From contig NZ_NFLV01000001.1 in assembly GCF_002161065.1 (NCBI RefSeq), positions 248,001 to 312,000 of the forward strand: a DNA stretch of 64,000 nucleotides, written 5' to 3'. This document shows positions 18,218-26,431 of this stretch, piece after piece. How positions within the stretch are numbered: position 1 is the stretch's first letter; every line of letters begins with the position of its first letter. The stretch comes from Eubacterium sp. An11 (GTDB lineage: Bacteria; Bacillota; Clostridia; Lachnospirales; Lachnospiraceae). A program made the position numbers and the translations under genes. The notes under the pieces are model-generated. The model had not been told where the DNA came from. It did not search any database and saw only the letters and a list, made by a program, of their open reading frames with translations.

Positions 18218-20002
18218 ATGGCGGATAATTATAAAATAACCCAGTATTCAGTCAATACAATTTTAGGATATGTGGAGAATTCTCAGATTGCCATTCCGGA
18301 AATACAAAGACCCTTTGTCTGGAAGGGACAGGAGGTCAGAGATTTGATCGATTCCCTCTATGAAGGATATCCCATTGGATATCTGATTGTATGGCAGAAT
18401 TCTCAGGTCAGGATCCGCGGATTTGGAAAAGGAGGAACGAAAAAGATCCTCATAGACGGGCAGCAGAGAGTGACAGCCCTGATGGCAGCTCTTCTGGGCC
18501 GGGAAGTGCTGGATTCCCAGTACCGGTCTCACCGGATTAAGATTGCATTTTATCCCCTGGCACAGCCGGGGGAGGAAAAATTTGCGGTCAGCGACGCTTC
18601 CTATGAAGATAAGCCGGGATGGATTCCGGATATTTCCGTTTTATTCCGAAGAGATTTTTCCTTCCGTAAATTTGAAAAAGAATATAAAGAAAAGAATCCG
18701 GAAGTGGACGCATCTCCTCTGGAGGCGGCCATTGACCGGTTAAAGGGCATTGTCAAGCACCAGGTCGGTGTGATTGAATTGTCCTTTCTTCTTGATATCG
18801 ATGTGGTATCCGAGATTTTCATCCGGATCAATCTGCAGGGCAAACCGCTCAATCAGGAAGATTTTGCCATGTCTAAGATCTCAGTCAATGAACAGTATGA
18901 CGGAGATCTCATCCGCAACTGCATCGACTATTTTTGCCATCTCATCAAAGAGCCGTCTTTCATGGGAATCCTGAATCAGAATGAGAAAGAATTCATGGAG
19001 ACAGAATACGGCAGACTGCTGGGCTGGCTGACGGAAGAGGAAGAATTTCTGTACGTTCCTTCCTATTCAGATGTGTTAAAGGTCGTACTGATCGCCGGAT
19101 TCGGAAAGAGTAAGATCAGCGATCTGGTCAATCTGTTGTCAGGCAAAACCCCTGGCAGGATGTCTGCAAAAACGGAAGTGTCTAAAAAAGTTTCTCAGGA
19201 AGCTTTTGAGACGCTGGGGAAAGGTGTGCGGGCTTTTGTCAGCGAGAAAAACTTCCGGGGATTTCTCCGCGCGCTGCGCAGAGCGGGCTATTCCTGTGAG
19301 CGCCTGCTTTATTCCCAGGCAGTGTTAAATTATTGTTATGCCATGTATCTTCTCATGGATATGGAGGGCATCCCTTCTGATAAGAAAGACAGCCTCATCG
19401 GCAGGTGGATGACCATGAGCCTTATCACCGGACATTATCAGAGTTCACCGGATACAGTGGTCATAAGAGACTATAAAGAGATTAAAGAGGCAGGGATGGA
19501 AAGTTATCTGCGACAGATCGAGGAACTTCGGCTGGGTGAGGAGTTCTTTGCTTCCGTTCTCCCGCAGAAGTTTACTTCCACCACAGCGCGGACGGCACCG
19601 TATCTTGCCTATTTGGCTGCACAGACAGCCGGCGGCGCAGCCTCCCTTTACAGCAAAGAAAAGGTCGGCGATCTCTATGCGGCAAAGGCGGAAGCATACC
19701 AGATCCTTCCGAAGGCGTATCTGGAGAAATGTGGATTTAAGACCAGAGAAACTTACGGTCAGGTGGCAAACCTTACCTATATTACAAAAGATGTAAAAAG
19801 TATCATAAAGAGGAAGTCTCCGGCGGATTACAAGGAAGCTCTGGAAAAACAGCTTGCTCCGGAAGAGATCCGTACTTCTCTGGAGGCCAACGACATTCCG
19901 GAGACCATTTTTGAGGCAGATGCTTCCAGTGTCTCGCAGATTCTTGCGGACAGAAGGAAAAAGATGGCACGGAAAATTCAGAGTTACTATTATTCTCTGT
20001 AA
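18218..20002 (+). CDS. DUF262 protein with degenerate DUF1524/HNH domain
   Basis: 594 residues with the layout of GmrSD type IV restriction proteins. The N-terminal ParB-like DUF262 domain keeps the IQRPFVW motif near 29-35 and the intact nucleotide-processing motif DGQQR at 80-84. Near residues 490-530 the expected DUF1524 nuclease pattern (HHIFPKAYL, later NLTLLTKxxN and KSPxxY) reads YQILPKAYL, then NLTYITKDVKS and KSPADY. The catalytic histidines and asparagine are therefore replaced while the scaffold is kept. It starts 34 bp after codY with a good AAAGGAG, so it is probably cotranscribed. Function is unknown; a nuclease role is unlikely. Confidence 0.8.
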   Translation: MADNYKITQYSVNTILGYVENSQIAIPEIQRPFVWKGQEVRDLIDSLYEGYPIGYLIVWQNSQVRIRGFGKGGTKKILIDGQQRVTALMAALLGREVLDSQYRSHRIKIAFYPLAQPGEEKFAVSDASYEDKPGWIPDISVLFRRDFSFRKFEKEYKEKNPEVDASPLEAAIDRLKGIVKHQVGVIELSFLLDIDVVSEIFIRINLQGKPLNQEDFAMSKISVNEQYDGDLIRNCIDYFCHLIKEPSFMGILNQNEKEFMETEYGRLLGWLTEEEEFLYVPSYSDVLKVVLIAGFGKSKISDLVNLLSGKTPGRMSAKTEVSKKVSQEAFETLGKGVRAFVSEKNFRGFLRALRRAGYSCERLLYSQAVLNYCYAMYLLMDMEGIPSDKKDSLIGRWMTMSLITGHYQSSPDTVVIRDYKEIKEAGMESYLRQIEELRLGEEFFASVLPQKFTSTTARTAPYLAYLAAQTAGGAASLYSKEKVGDLYAAKAEAYQILPKAYLEKCGFKTRETYGQVANLTYITKDVKSIIKRKSPADYKEALEKQLAPEEIRTSLEANDIPETIFEADASSVSQILADRRKKMARKIQSYYYSL

Positions 20003-20019
20003 AAATGTGACAATACTTT

Positions 20020-20091
20020 TTTGCGGCAGTTCAGTCATGACATCGTTTTTTTTGAATTTTCAGGTGTATGGCTGTGCTGCCGCAAATTTTC
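20020..20091 (+). terminator. Possible terminator after the DUF262 gene
   Basis: TTTGCGGCAG (20020-20029) pairs perfectly with CTGCCGCAAA (20077-20086) across a 47-nt loop, followed by TTTTC. Confidence 0.4.
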
Positions 20092-20114
20092 TGCAATAAT
20101 TTAGACGGAACTTC

Positions 20115-20143
20115 TTGCCAAGGGATTTTTTATATGCTATACT
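20115..20143 (+). promoter_or_regulatory. rpsB promoter
   Basis: TTGCCA (20115-20120), 17 nt, TATACT (20138-20143) preceded by TGC, an extended -10. A leader of about 137 nt follows. Confidence 0.7.
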
Positions 20144-20168
20144 ACCTTCGGTAAAAAAGTAACAGTCA

Positions 20169-20259
20169 GGCCATGAGTTCGTGGCCGGATAAAACACACG
20201 TTATCGGATTCTGTCGGTCGGTGTGCCCTTACGGGTGGCTGAGGAATATGAAGATAACG
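20169..20259 (+). promoter_or_regulatory. Structured rpsB leader RNA
   Basis: Two helices are visible: GGCCATG (20169-20175) with CGTGGCC (20180-20186) around a 4-nt loop, and CGTTATC (20199-20205) with GATAACG (20253-20259) enclosing an inner CCC-TTAC-GGG hairpin at 20226-20235. This resembles an autogenous ribosomal protein leader bound by S2. The family assignment is not confirmed. Confidence 0.5.
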
Positions 20260-20287
20260 GAAGACAAAACAAAAAAGGAGAATTGAC

Positions 20288-21022
20288 ATGAGTGTAATTT
20301 CAATGAAACAGTTACTCGAAGCCGGTGTTCATTTTGGACATCAGACAAGAAGATGGAACCCTAAAATGGCTCCGTACATCTACACAGAGCGTAATGGCAT
20401 CTACATCATCGACTTACAGAAGTCTGTAGGTAAGGTAGACGAAGCTTACAACGCAATCAGAGATTGTGTAGCTAACGGAGGAAAGATTCTTTTCGTTGGA
20501 ACAAAGAAACAGGCACAGGATTCTATCAAGAACGAGTCTGAGAGATGTGGAATGTTCTACGTAAACCAGAGATGGTTAGGTGGTATGCTCACGAACTTCA
20601 AGACCATCCAGAGCCGTGTTGCCCGCTTAAAGAAGATTGAGGAGATGGCAGAGGACGGAACATTTGAAGTACTTCCTAAGAAAGAAGTCATCCAGCTCAA
20701 GAGAGAGCAGGAGAAACTGGAGAAGAACCTGGGCGGTATCAAAGAGATGCAGGATATTCCTGATATGATTTTCGTTGTTGACCCAAGAAAAGAGAGAATC
20801 TGCATTCAGGAAGCACATACTCTGGGTATTCCTTTAGTTGGTATCTGTGATACAAACTGTGACCCTGAAGAGTTAGATTACGTGATCCCTGGAAATGACG
20901 ACGCTATCCGTGCAGTCAAATTAATCGTTTCCAAGATGGCAGATGCCGTTATCGAAGGCAATCAGGGACAGGATGCAGAAGTTGCAGAAGAAGAAGAGGA
21001 AGCTGCAGAGGCAGAAGCTTAA
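20288..21022 (+). CDS. rpsB: 30S ribosomal protein S2
   Basis: Small-subunit protein needed for S1 docking or its functional equivalent and late 30S assembly. The start [27 protein letters not shown] (read in pieces: [19 protein letters not shown]) is diagnostic. 244 residues with a Glu/Ala-rich tail. AAGGAG precedes the ATG. Codon use is visibly that of a highly expressed gene (preferred CTT, GTT and AGA). It is followed by tsf, the universal neighbour. Confidence 0.98.
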   Translation: MSVISMKQLLEAGVHFGHQTRRWNPKMAPYIYTERNGIYIIDLQKSVGKVDEAYNAIRDCVANGGKILFVGTKKQAQDSIKNESERCGMFYVNQRWLGGMLTNFKTIQSRVARLKKIEEMAEDGTFEVLPKKEVIQLKREQEKLEKNLGGIKEMQDIPDMIFVVDPRKERICIQEAHTLGIPLVGICDTNCDPEELDYVIPGNDDAIRAVKLIVSKMADAVIEGNQGQDAEVAEEEEEAAEAEA

Positions 21023-21042
21023 TTCTCAACGCAGTTCCATAC

Positions 21043-21077
21043 GCCTCAGCCTGCATCTCGCAGGCCGGGGCATTTTT
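21043..21077 (+). terminator. Attenuator/terminator between rpsB and tsf
   Basis: GCCTGC (21049-21054) pairs with GCAGGC (21060-21065), extended by GCCT (21043) with GGGC (21068) across a small internal loop, followed by ATTTTTG. Partial termination would make tsf less abundant than rpsB mRNA. Confidence 0.55.
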
Positions 21078-21192
21078 GTGTGATATGTTATTACCGGTGC
21101 ATTTCCGGAAAAGAGGGTCGCGCAGCGGCTGCGGATCAGCTGTCGGGAATGCCGGACACAAAAAATGATTTGATGATTTTGGAGGAATGAAA

Positions 21193-22125
21193 ATGGCTAT
21201 TACAGCAAAACAGGTAAAAGAGTTACGTGAAATGACAGGTGCCGGAATGATGGACTGTAAGAAAGCTCTTACAGCTACTGACGGTGATTTCGATAAAGCA
21301 ATTGAGTTCTTAAGAGAAAAAGGTCTGGCTACCGCTGAGAAGAAAGCCGGAAGAATTGCTGCAGAGGGAATCGTTAAGGTTCTTGTTTCCGAAGACGGAC
21401 ACAAAGCAGTCGCAGTTGAAGTAAACGCAGAGACAGACTTCGTTGCAAAGAACGAGAAGTTCCAGGCTTACGTTGGACAGGTTGCAGAGCAGGCTATGGA
21501 TACAGAAGCAGCTGATATGGACGCTTTCCTGGCTGAGACATGGAAGTTCGACGATACAAAGACTGTAAAAGAAGCTCTGGCAGGCCAGATTGCTATCATC
21601 GGTGAGAACATGAACATCCGCAGATATGAGCAGGTAAAAGAGGATGCAGGTTTTGTTGCTTCCTACACTCATATGGGCGGAAAGATCGGCGTTCTTGTTG
21701 ACGTTGAGACAGACGTTGTCAACGACGAGATCAAAGAGATGGCAAAGAATGTCTGCATGCAGGTTGCAGCTTTAAAACCAAAATATACAAGCAGAGCCGA
21801 AGTTGATCAGGATTACCTTGCAAAAGAGGAAGAGATCCTCATGGCTGCTGCCAAAAATGAAAAACCAGACGCCAATGACAAGATCATCAGCGGTATGGTA
21901 AAAGGCCGTCTGAACAAAGAGTTAAAAGAAATCTGTCTCCTTGATCAGGTTTACGTAAAAGCAGAAGACGGAAAACAGAGTGTTGGAAAATACGTTGACG
22001 AAGTTGCAAAAGCAAACGGCGCAAAAGTTGTCATCAAAGGATTTGTCCGCATGGAAACAGGCGAAGGAATCGAGAAGAAACAGGAGAACTTTGCAGCAGA
22101 AGTTGCAGCTCAGATGGGAATGTAA
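21193..22125 (+). CDS. tsf: Elongation factor Ts
   Basis: Nucleotide exchange factor for EF-Tu. The N-terminal UBA-like module reads VKELREMTGAGMMDCKKAL and the core motif TDFVAKNEKF follows. 310 residues, close to the long form typical of Clostridia. ATG 21187 is in frame but touches GGAGG; ATG 21193 has proper spacing. A strong bidirectional terminator ends it. Confidence 0.97.
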   Translation: MAITAKQVKELREMTGAGMMDCKKALTATDGDFDKAIEFLREKGLATAEKKAGRIAAEGIVKVLVSEDGHKAVAVEVNAETDFVAKNEKFQAYVGQVAEQAMDTEAADMDAFLAETWKFDDTKTVKEALAGQIAIIGENMNIRRYEQVKEDAGFVASYTHMGGKIGVLVDVETDVVNDEIKEMAKNVCMQVAALKPKYTSRAEVDQDYLAKEEEILMAAAKNEKPDANDKIISGMVKGRLNKELKEICLLDQVYVKAEDGKQSVGKYVDEVAKANGAKVVIKGFVRMETGEGIEKKQENFAAEVAAQMGM

Positions 22126-22147
22126 TTTCATCGTTTAAAGAGTACTC

Positions 22148-22195
22148 AAAAGCCCTTGAAAATACCCGTTTTATGGGATCTTCAAGGGCTTTTTA
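22148..22195. terminator. Bidirectional terminator, tsf and kinase gene
   Basis: AAAAGCCCTTGAA (22148-22160) pairs with TTCAAGGGCTTTT (22181-22193), T runs on both strands. It separates two convergent genes. Confidence 0.85.
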
Positions 22196-22221
22196 TAATT
22201 TTCAAAAGTAAAGATAAAGTC

Positions 22222-22809
22222 TCATTCTTCTTCCAGCTTCGGCAGAATGGTCCGCATGGATTCCTCAAATTCTTCATCGGAAGAATTATGGAAAAGAATC
22301 AGGTCGTGCCCTGCATCCAGCCGTTCCAGAGGTTCCGGGATGGAAAAGTCAACGGTTTTGATATATTGATCCCAATGCTGAAGCTTCCAGGTGTCGCGGT
22401 CAGAGTTCCGGGCGATCATTCTCTGATGACAGACTTTCGGGTCAGTGACTACCCAGATGATGACCAGCTTGGCATTCTTTTTTCTCAGTTTTGTGCGGAA
22501 ACGTTCCAGGGTATCTTCATCGTGTACTTCTTTGGTGAACGGAGCGTTGATCAACACAATGTCATCATATTCCAGTGCCTCCACTCCGATATCAACAATC
22601 GTCTCATATTCGTAGTCGCGTATATTATCTTCAAAAAACTTTGAACTGCGGTTGATTTCCTCACCGGCAGCCGCAAATACCCGATTGGACAGAGGGATCA
22701 GCGTGTCCTTGTCGAGGTAGACGACATGTTTTAAATTTTTAGCAAGTTGTTTGGAAATATAAGTCTTCCCACATGCAGGAGGGGAAGTAACAAGTATCAT
22801 TTTTTTCAT
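22222..22809 (-). CDS. P-loop nucleotide kinase-like protein
   Basis: 195 residues with an adenylate-kinase/zeta-toxin-like P-loop fold. The Walker A is TSPPACGKTYIS near 8-19, with Ser where the first Gly usually stands. A DKDT motif near 34-37 fits an acceptor-binding aspartate, and the INAPF segment fits the Walker B strand. The Arg-rich CHQRMIARNSDRD stretch is likely the lid. Related proteins phosphorylate small molecules or RNA, and no substrate can be named. It stands alone, convergent with tsf. The Shine-Dalgarno is poorly placed for ATG 22809; the ATG at 22800 is an alternative. Confidence 0.6.
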   Translation of the reverse strand: MKKMILVTSPPACGKTYISKQLAKNLKHVVYLDKDTLIPLSNRVFAAAGEEINRSSKFFEDNIRDYEYETIVDIGVEALEYDDIVLINAPFTKEVHDEDTLERFRTKLRKKNAKLVIIWVVTDPKVCHQRMIARNSDRDTWKLQHWDQYIKTVDFSIPEPLERLDAGHDLILFHNSSDEEFEESMRTILPKLEEE

Positions 22810-23194
22810 GGCTTTTACGGCAGCGATGCCGGCTCCTTTCTATGATGTATGGTTTTGTTCCTTTCCATTTCGGAAAGAAAAAAGAATGTGAAAATATTAC
22901 CTTCCATCCTTTGACTTCTTAATAGTAACATTGACGAAAATGTATTGCAAGAAAAAGGATAGGGAAAAGAATCCGTTGTCTGAATTTTTTTATGGGCAGG
23001 ATGAACAAATGTTATCTTTGTTTTTTATGCATTACGACAAATTGGAACATTATCTAGAACATGCTCTAGACAATGTTCCAATAAAGTGCTATACTCAGTT
23101 CATCAAAAGATATCAGACGATGGAACCCCGGTTTTTGATTCCGGGGGAAACCGGCGAAGACCGGGAAGAAGACTGAGAAAGGTGGAAAGGAAAA
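22810..23194. other. Kinase-oxidoreductase divergent intergenic region
   Basis: A 385-bp gap. It holds a strong plus-strand promoter overlapped by a 42-bp palindrome (see 23041-23095). An 81-codon frame at 22931-23176 crosses the promoter and palindrome, lacks a ribosome binding site, and is not taken as a gene. Confidence 0.6.
23041..23095 (+). promoter_or_regulatory. Oxidoreductase promoter with 42-bp palindromic operator
   Basis: TAGACA (23067-23072), 17 nt, TATACT (23090-23095) preceded by TGC, the same extended -10 as rpsB. The dyad spans 23041-23082: ATTGGAACATT at the left, AATGTTCCAAT at the right, TCTAGA twice inside and CATG at the centre, with only two mismatched pairs. It buries the -35 and part of the spacer. 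The TetR gene downstream is the natural candidate to bind it. Confidence 0.7.
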
Positions 23195-25144
23195 ATGATG
23201 AGTTACAAAGAGGCGGGAGCGGCGTTTCAGCCCGGAACCATTGGAAGGCTTACTTTAAAGAACCGGCTGATCGTGCCGGCGATGGTAGTCAACAGCAATC
23301 AGCCGGACGGAATGCCGACGGAGCGTTATATTCAATATCATGAGGAAAAGGCCAGAGGCGGCTGGGGCATGATCATTACCGAGGATTATGCTATCACACC
23401 GACGGCAGGCGGATTCCGGGATCTGGCGGGCCTCTGGTCCGATGATCAGATTGAGGCCCACACAAAATTTGTGGACCGGATCCATGCTTTGGATACGAAG
23501 ATCTGCTGTCAGATTTATCACGCAGGAAGACAGACCAACAGCGGAGTCAACGGGGTGCAGTGCATGGCGCCGTCACCGTACAAGGATCCGCCATCCTTTG
23601 AGACACCGCGGGAGATGACAAAAGAAGATATTCAGGAGATCATTCAGGCCTATGCCGACGCGGCCGTGCGGGCGAAAAAATGTGGATTCGACGCAGTGGA
23701 GATTCATGGAGCCCACGGTTATCTCATCAACCAGTTTAATTCTCCGTTTTCCAACAAGAGAAATGATGAGTATGGGGGAAGTACAGAAAACAGGGCAAGA
23801 TTCGGCGTGGAAGTGATCCGTGCGGTGCGGGCAGCCGTGGGAGAAGATTATCCTGTTCTGTTTAAACTGACCGTCAATGAATTTGTGGCGGGAGGACTGC
23901 AGGTGGCAGAAGGCCGCGAGCTGGCCCGGATTTTCTCCCGGGAGGACATCGACGCCATCACCATCAGCCAGGGCGTCAACGCCACGGAGTGGGGCGTTAT
24001 CCAGCCGGGTGCCATTCCTCCGGCGGGATTCATCGATCATGTGAAAGCATGCAGAGATGTCATCAAGGGAATTCCGGTCATCGCCATCGGAAGAATCCTT
24101 AATTTTGACCTGGCCAACCATATTATCGAAGACGGAACCGCAGACTTTGTCTGTATGGGAAGGGCGTCCCTGGCGGACCCGCTGGCTCCGAAAAAATATC
24201 TGGAAGGACATAAAGAAGATATCCAGCTGTGTATCGGCTGCGTGCAGGGATGTCTTGGCAATCTGCGCCGGGGTGAGCCGATCCAGTGTATGGTGAACCC
24301 GAAGACCAACAAAGAATTCCTGGCAGAGGAGACAGAGAAAAAGGCGGAAGAACCGAAACGGATCACCGTGGTGGGAGCCGGCGTTTCCGGTTGTGAGACA
24401 GCGATCACAGCTGCCAGAAAGGGACATAAGGTAACTGTTTACGAGAAGAGTGGCAAGATGGGCGGCCAGTGGAATCTGGCAGCGGTGCCTCCGGCAAAAC
24501 AGGATTTTACTACTCTGACCATGTGGCAGAGAAGGCAGCTGAAAAAACTGGGCGTGGAAGTACATCTTAACACAGAATACACAGCGCAGATGGCGCAGGA
24601 GGAGAAGCCGGATCTCATCGTGATTGCCACGGGAAGCAGAGAAAAAATGCTGCCTCTTCCGGGACTGGATGCGGAAAACGTATTTAAAGCGCAGGACATC
24701 TTAAGCGGAAGAAAGACGCTGACCGGCAAAAATGTGGTAGTTATCGGCGGCGGAAGTGTGGGAGTGGAAACGGCGGCCCATGTGGCGCAGGACTTCAAAC
24801 ACGTGTCCATTCTGGAGGTGAGGGATGGCATTTCTCTGGATGGAGAATATTCCAACAACTACTTCCTGTTCAAGATTCTGGACGAGTTTAAAGTGGACGT
24901 CCACACCAAGGCATTCTTCCAGAATTATGACGGTGAAACCGTGACATACAAGTACAAAGATAAAGAGTACGAGATTGATGATGTCTCAGATATTATTGTG
25001 GCAGTAGGTTCCTCCTCCAACCAGGATTTGTACGAGGCGCTGAAAGATACCGGAATCAGAACGGTGCTGACGGGAGATGCCAAAGATGTGAAACAAGGCA
25101 TCCGCAATATTGAGGAAAGCTACTATCTGGGATGGTCCTTATAA
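23195..25144 (+). CDS. NADH:flavin oxidoreductase / 2-enoate reductase family
   Basis: Two-part Fe-S flavoenzyme of the old yellow enzyme family, related to 2-enoate reductase, 2,4-dienoyl-CoA reductase and the bile acid enzymes BaiCD/BaiH. Residues 1-340 form the FMN TIM barrel, with HGAHGYLINQF and SNKRNDEYGG near 170-195. A [4Fe-4S] site follows (CIGCVQGC plus a Cys 12 residues on, near 347-366). The C-terminal half binds FAD and NAD(P)H (VVGAGVSGCETA; VIGGGSVGVETA). 649 residues. ATG 23195 and 23198 are both possible. The substrate cannot be decided; expression is probably controlled by the adjacent TetR protein. Confidence 0.88.
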   Translation: MMSYKEAGAAFQPGTIGRLTLKNRLIVPAMVVNSNQPDGMPTERYIQYHEEKARGGWGMIITEDYAITPTAGGFRDLAGLWSDDQIEAHTKFVDRIHALDTKICCQIYHAGRQTNSGVNGVQCMAPSPYKDPPSFETPREMTKEDIQEIIQAYADAAVRAKKCGFDAVEIHGAHGYLINQFNSPFSNKRNDEYGGSTENRARFGVEVIRAVRAAVGEDYPVLFKLTVNEFVAGGLQVAEGRELARIFSREDIDAITISQGVNATEWGVIQPGAIPPAGFIDHVKACRDVIKGIPVIAIGRILNFDLANHIIEDGTADFVCMGRASLADPLAPKKYLEGHKEDIQLCIGCVQGCLGNLRRGEPIQCMVNPKTNKEFLAEETEKKAEEPKRITVVGAGVSGCETAITAARKGHKVTVYEKSGKMGGQWNLAAVPPAKQDFTTLTMWQRRQLKKLGVEVHLNTEYTAQMAQEEKPDLIVIATGSREKMLPLPGLDAENVFKAQDILSGRKTLTGKNVVVIGGGSVGVETAAHVAQDFKHVSILEVRDGISLDGEYSNNYFLFKILDEFKVDVHTKAFFQNYDGETVTYKYKDKEYEIDDVSDIIVAVGSSSNQDLYEALKDTGIRTVLTGDAKDVKQGIRNIEESYYLGWSL

Positions 25145-25188
25145 TATAAAAAGAATCATGTAAACAATTGACATGAAAGCAGAATACA

Positions 25189-25239
25189 GGGGCGAGCCGC
25201 ACGGGCAGATGGGGGGACCGCGTGCGGCTCGCCCCTTTT
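25189..25239 (+). terminator. Oxidoreductase terminator
   Basis: GGGGCGAGCCGCAC (25189-25202) pairs perfectly with GTGCGGCTCGCCCC (25222-25235), a 14-bp stem followed by TTTT. Confidence 0.85.
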
Positions 25240-25245
25240 CGGCAC

Positions 25246-25274
25246 TTGCGCATAGCTTGAAGTTATGGTAGCAT
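25246..25274 (+). promoter_or_regulatory. tetR-family gene promoter
   Basis: TTGCGC (25246-25251), 17 nt, TAGCAT (25269-25274) with TGG ahead of it. No copy of the 42-bp operator is seen here. Confidence 0.45.
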
Positions 25275-25310
25275 TTTTAGAAAAGAAGAACGAGCATAAG
25301 GAGCAGAGAG

Positions 25311-25907
25311 ATGGGAAGAGACAATACGGAACTTACAGAGAACGGAAAAAAGACAAGAGATCTGATCTTCCAGACAGCAGTCAGGATCTTAAAGGAAGAG
25401 GGTTATGATAAGGTGACTGTGCGGAGAATCTGCAAGGAATCCAACACGAGCAACGGCAGTTTCTATCATTTCTTTAAGAATAAAGATGAACTGATGGCTT
25501 ACTATTACACCAGATCAGCCGATGATTTCCTGGCAGGGCAGGAAGAAACCATGAAGAACGCGGATCTCTATCATCAGATGCTCATCTGTTACCGGTGGTA
25601 TATCCGTTATACCGCAGACTTTGGCCTGGATTTCTGCATTAATTTTTTTAACTCCAACAACCGGGCCATCGATCCTATGTATATGTACAATGCCTTTTAT
25701 GAAATCTCTAAAAAATGTCTTCACGAGAAGGCCGGTGAGATCAGGGAAGGTTATGAGGCAGATCAGATTGCCAAAGAGCTGTGCATCCTGGCCAAGGGAA
25801 TCATTTTTGACTGGAGTTCCTCCAGAGGTTCCTATGACATCGAGGAAGTGGCGGAGCGGATGTTTTCCATCTATCTGAACGGAGTGATCCGTCGGGCGGA
25901 TGAGTGA
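25311..25907 (+). CDS. TetR/AcrR family regulator
   Basis: 198 residues. The N-terminal helix-turn-helix (about 15-62) reads VTVRRICKESNTSNGSFYHFFKNKDEL, quoted here as ICKESNTSNGSFYHFFKNKD, typical of TetR. The C-terminal ligand domain is unlike any named subfamily. It follows the oxidoreductase gene after its own promoter. The large dyad on the oxidoreductase promoter is the best candidate operator. The ligand may be the reductase substrate, by analogy with other TetR-enzyme pairs. Confidence 0.88.
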   Translation: MGRDNTELTENGKKTRDLIFQTAVRILKEEGYDKVTVRRICKESNTSNGSFYHFFKNKDELMAYYYTRSADDFLAGQEETMKNADLYHQMLICYRWYIRYTADFGLDFCINFFNSNNRAIDPMYMYNAFYEISKKCLHEKAGEIREGYEADQIAKELCILAKGIIFDWSSSRGSYDIEEVAERMFSIYLNGVIRRADE

Positions 25908-26012
25908 TCCGTGCATGAATGAAACTGTTGTTATCCATCGGGAGACAGAGGCAGAACGCATAAAAAATACGGCTGTTAATGAAAAATCCGGATAAGAGAA
26001 GGAGGATCAGCT

Positions 26013-26246
26013 ATGGGATTATTCAAAAGAAAAACAGGCGGCAGGAATACAGAAGTGAAGACCTATGATAAGGAGAATCAAAAACCAGTCTTAAAATGCA
26101 GCATCTGCAACGGCGAGCAGGTGGCAGCTTTTCAGGATATTCATACGGGAAAATGTGAGGAAGTCATGTTTATAAAAAATAAAGAAGATCTGGAACTGTT
26201 TCGGAAACAGTATGGCGTTGAGGGAGAAATTCCGAAAATTTACTGA
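26013..26246 (+). CDS. Small conserved-looking protein with CxxC
   Basis: 77 residues, preceded by a near-perfect AAGGAGG. A basic N-terminus (GLFKRKTGG) leads to a compact domain with CSIC at about 30-33 and a second segment HTGKCEEVMFIKNKEDLELF. The CxxC plus one later Cys could bind metal, but a fourth ligand is not obvious. I do not recognise a named family and assign no function. It lies between the TetR gene and the two-component operon promoter. Confidence 0.65.
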   Translation: MGLFKRKTGGRNTEVKTYDKENQKPVLKCSICNGEQVAAFQDIHTGKCEEVMFIKNKEDLELFRKQYGVEGEIPKIY

Positions 26247-26272
26247 GAGACGGCAGGCTGTGAGGTGCAATC

Positions 26273-26325
26273 TTCAGATTCATTAAGATTCTTTTCAGGA
26301 ACCATTCAGATTTCTCTGAGATAAT
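26273..26325 (+). promoter_or_regulatory. Four direct repeats upstream of the lipoprotein-TCS operon
   Basis: TTCAGATTC (26273), TTAAGATTC (26283), TTCAGGAAC (26294) and TTCAGATTT (26305) repeat at 10-11 bp steps, the pattern of OmpR-family response regulators. A GATAAT -10 lies at 26320-26325 with no good -35; the third repeat covers that position. The operon's own response regulator is the probable activator. Confidence 0.6.
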
Positions 26326-26431
26326 GAACACATCAAAGGAACATTGCTTTGAAATACACGAAAAAGAGTTTGGAGTAACCGCAGTGATATGGTGAAACAA
26401 AAACAGAACTCTTAAAAGAAAGGAGCAACTG

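Noticed and set aside
22931-23176. 81-codon plus-strand frame upstream of the 2-enoate reductase
   Set aside because: It has a TTG start without a ribosome binding site and runs through the promoter and the 42-bp palindrome of the next gene.
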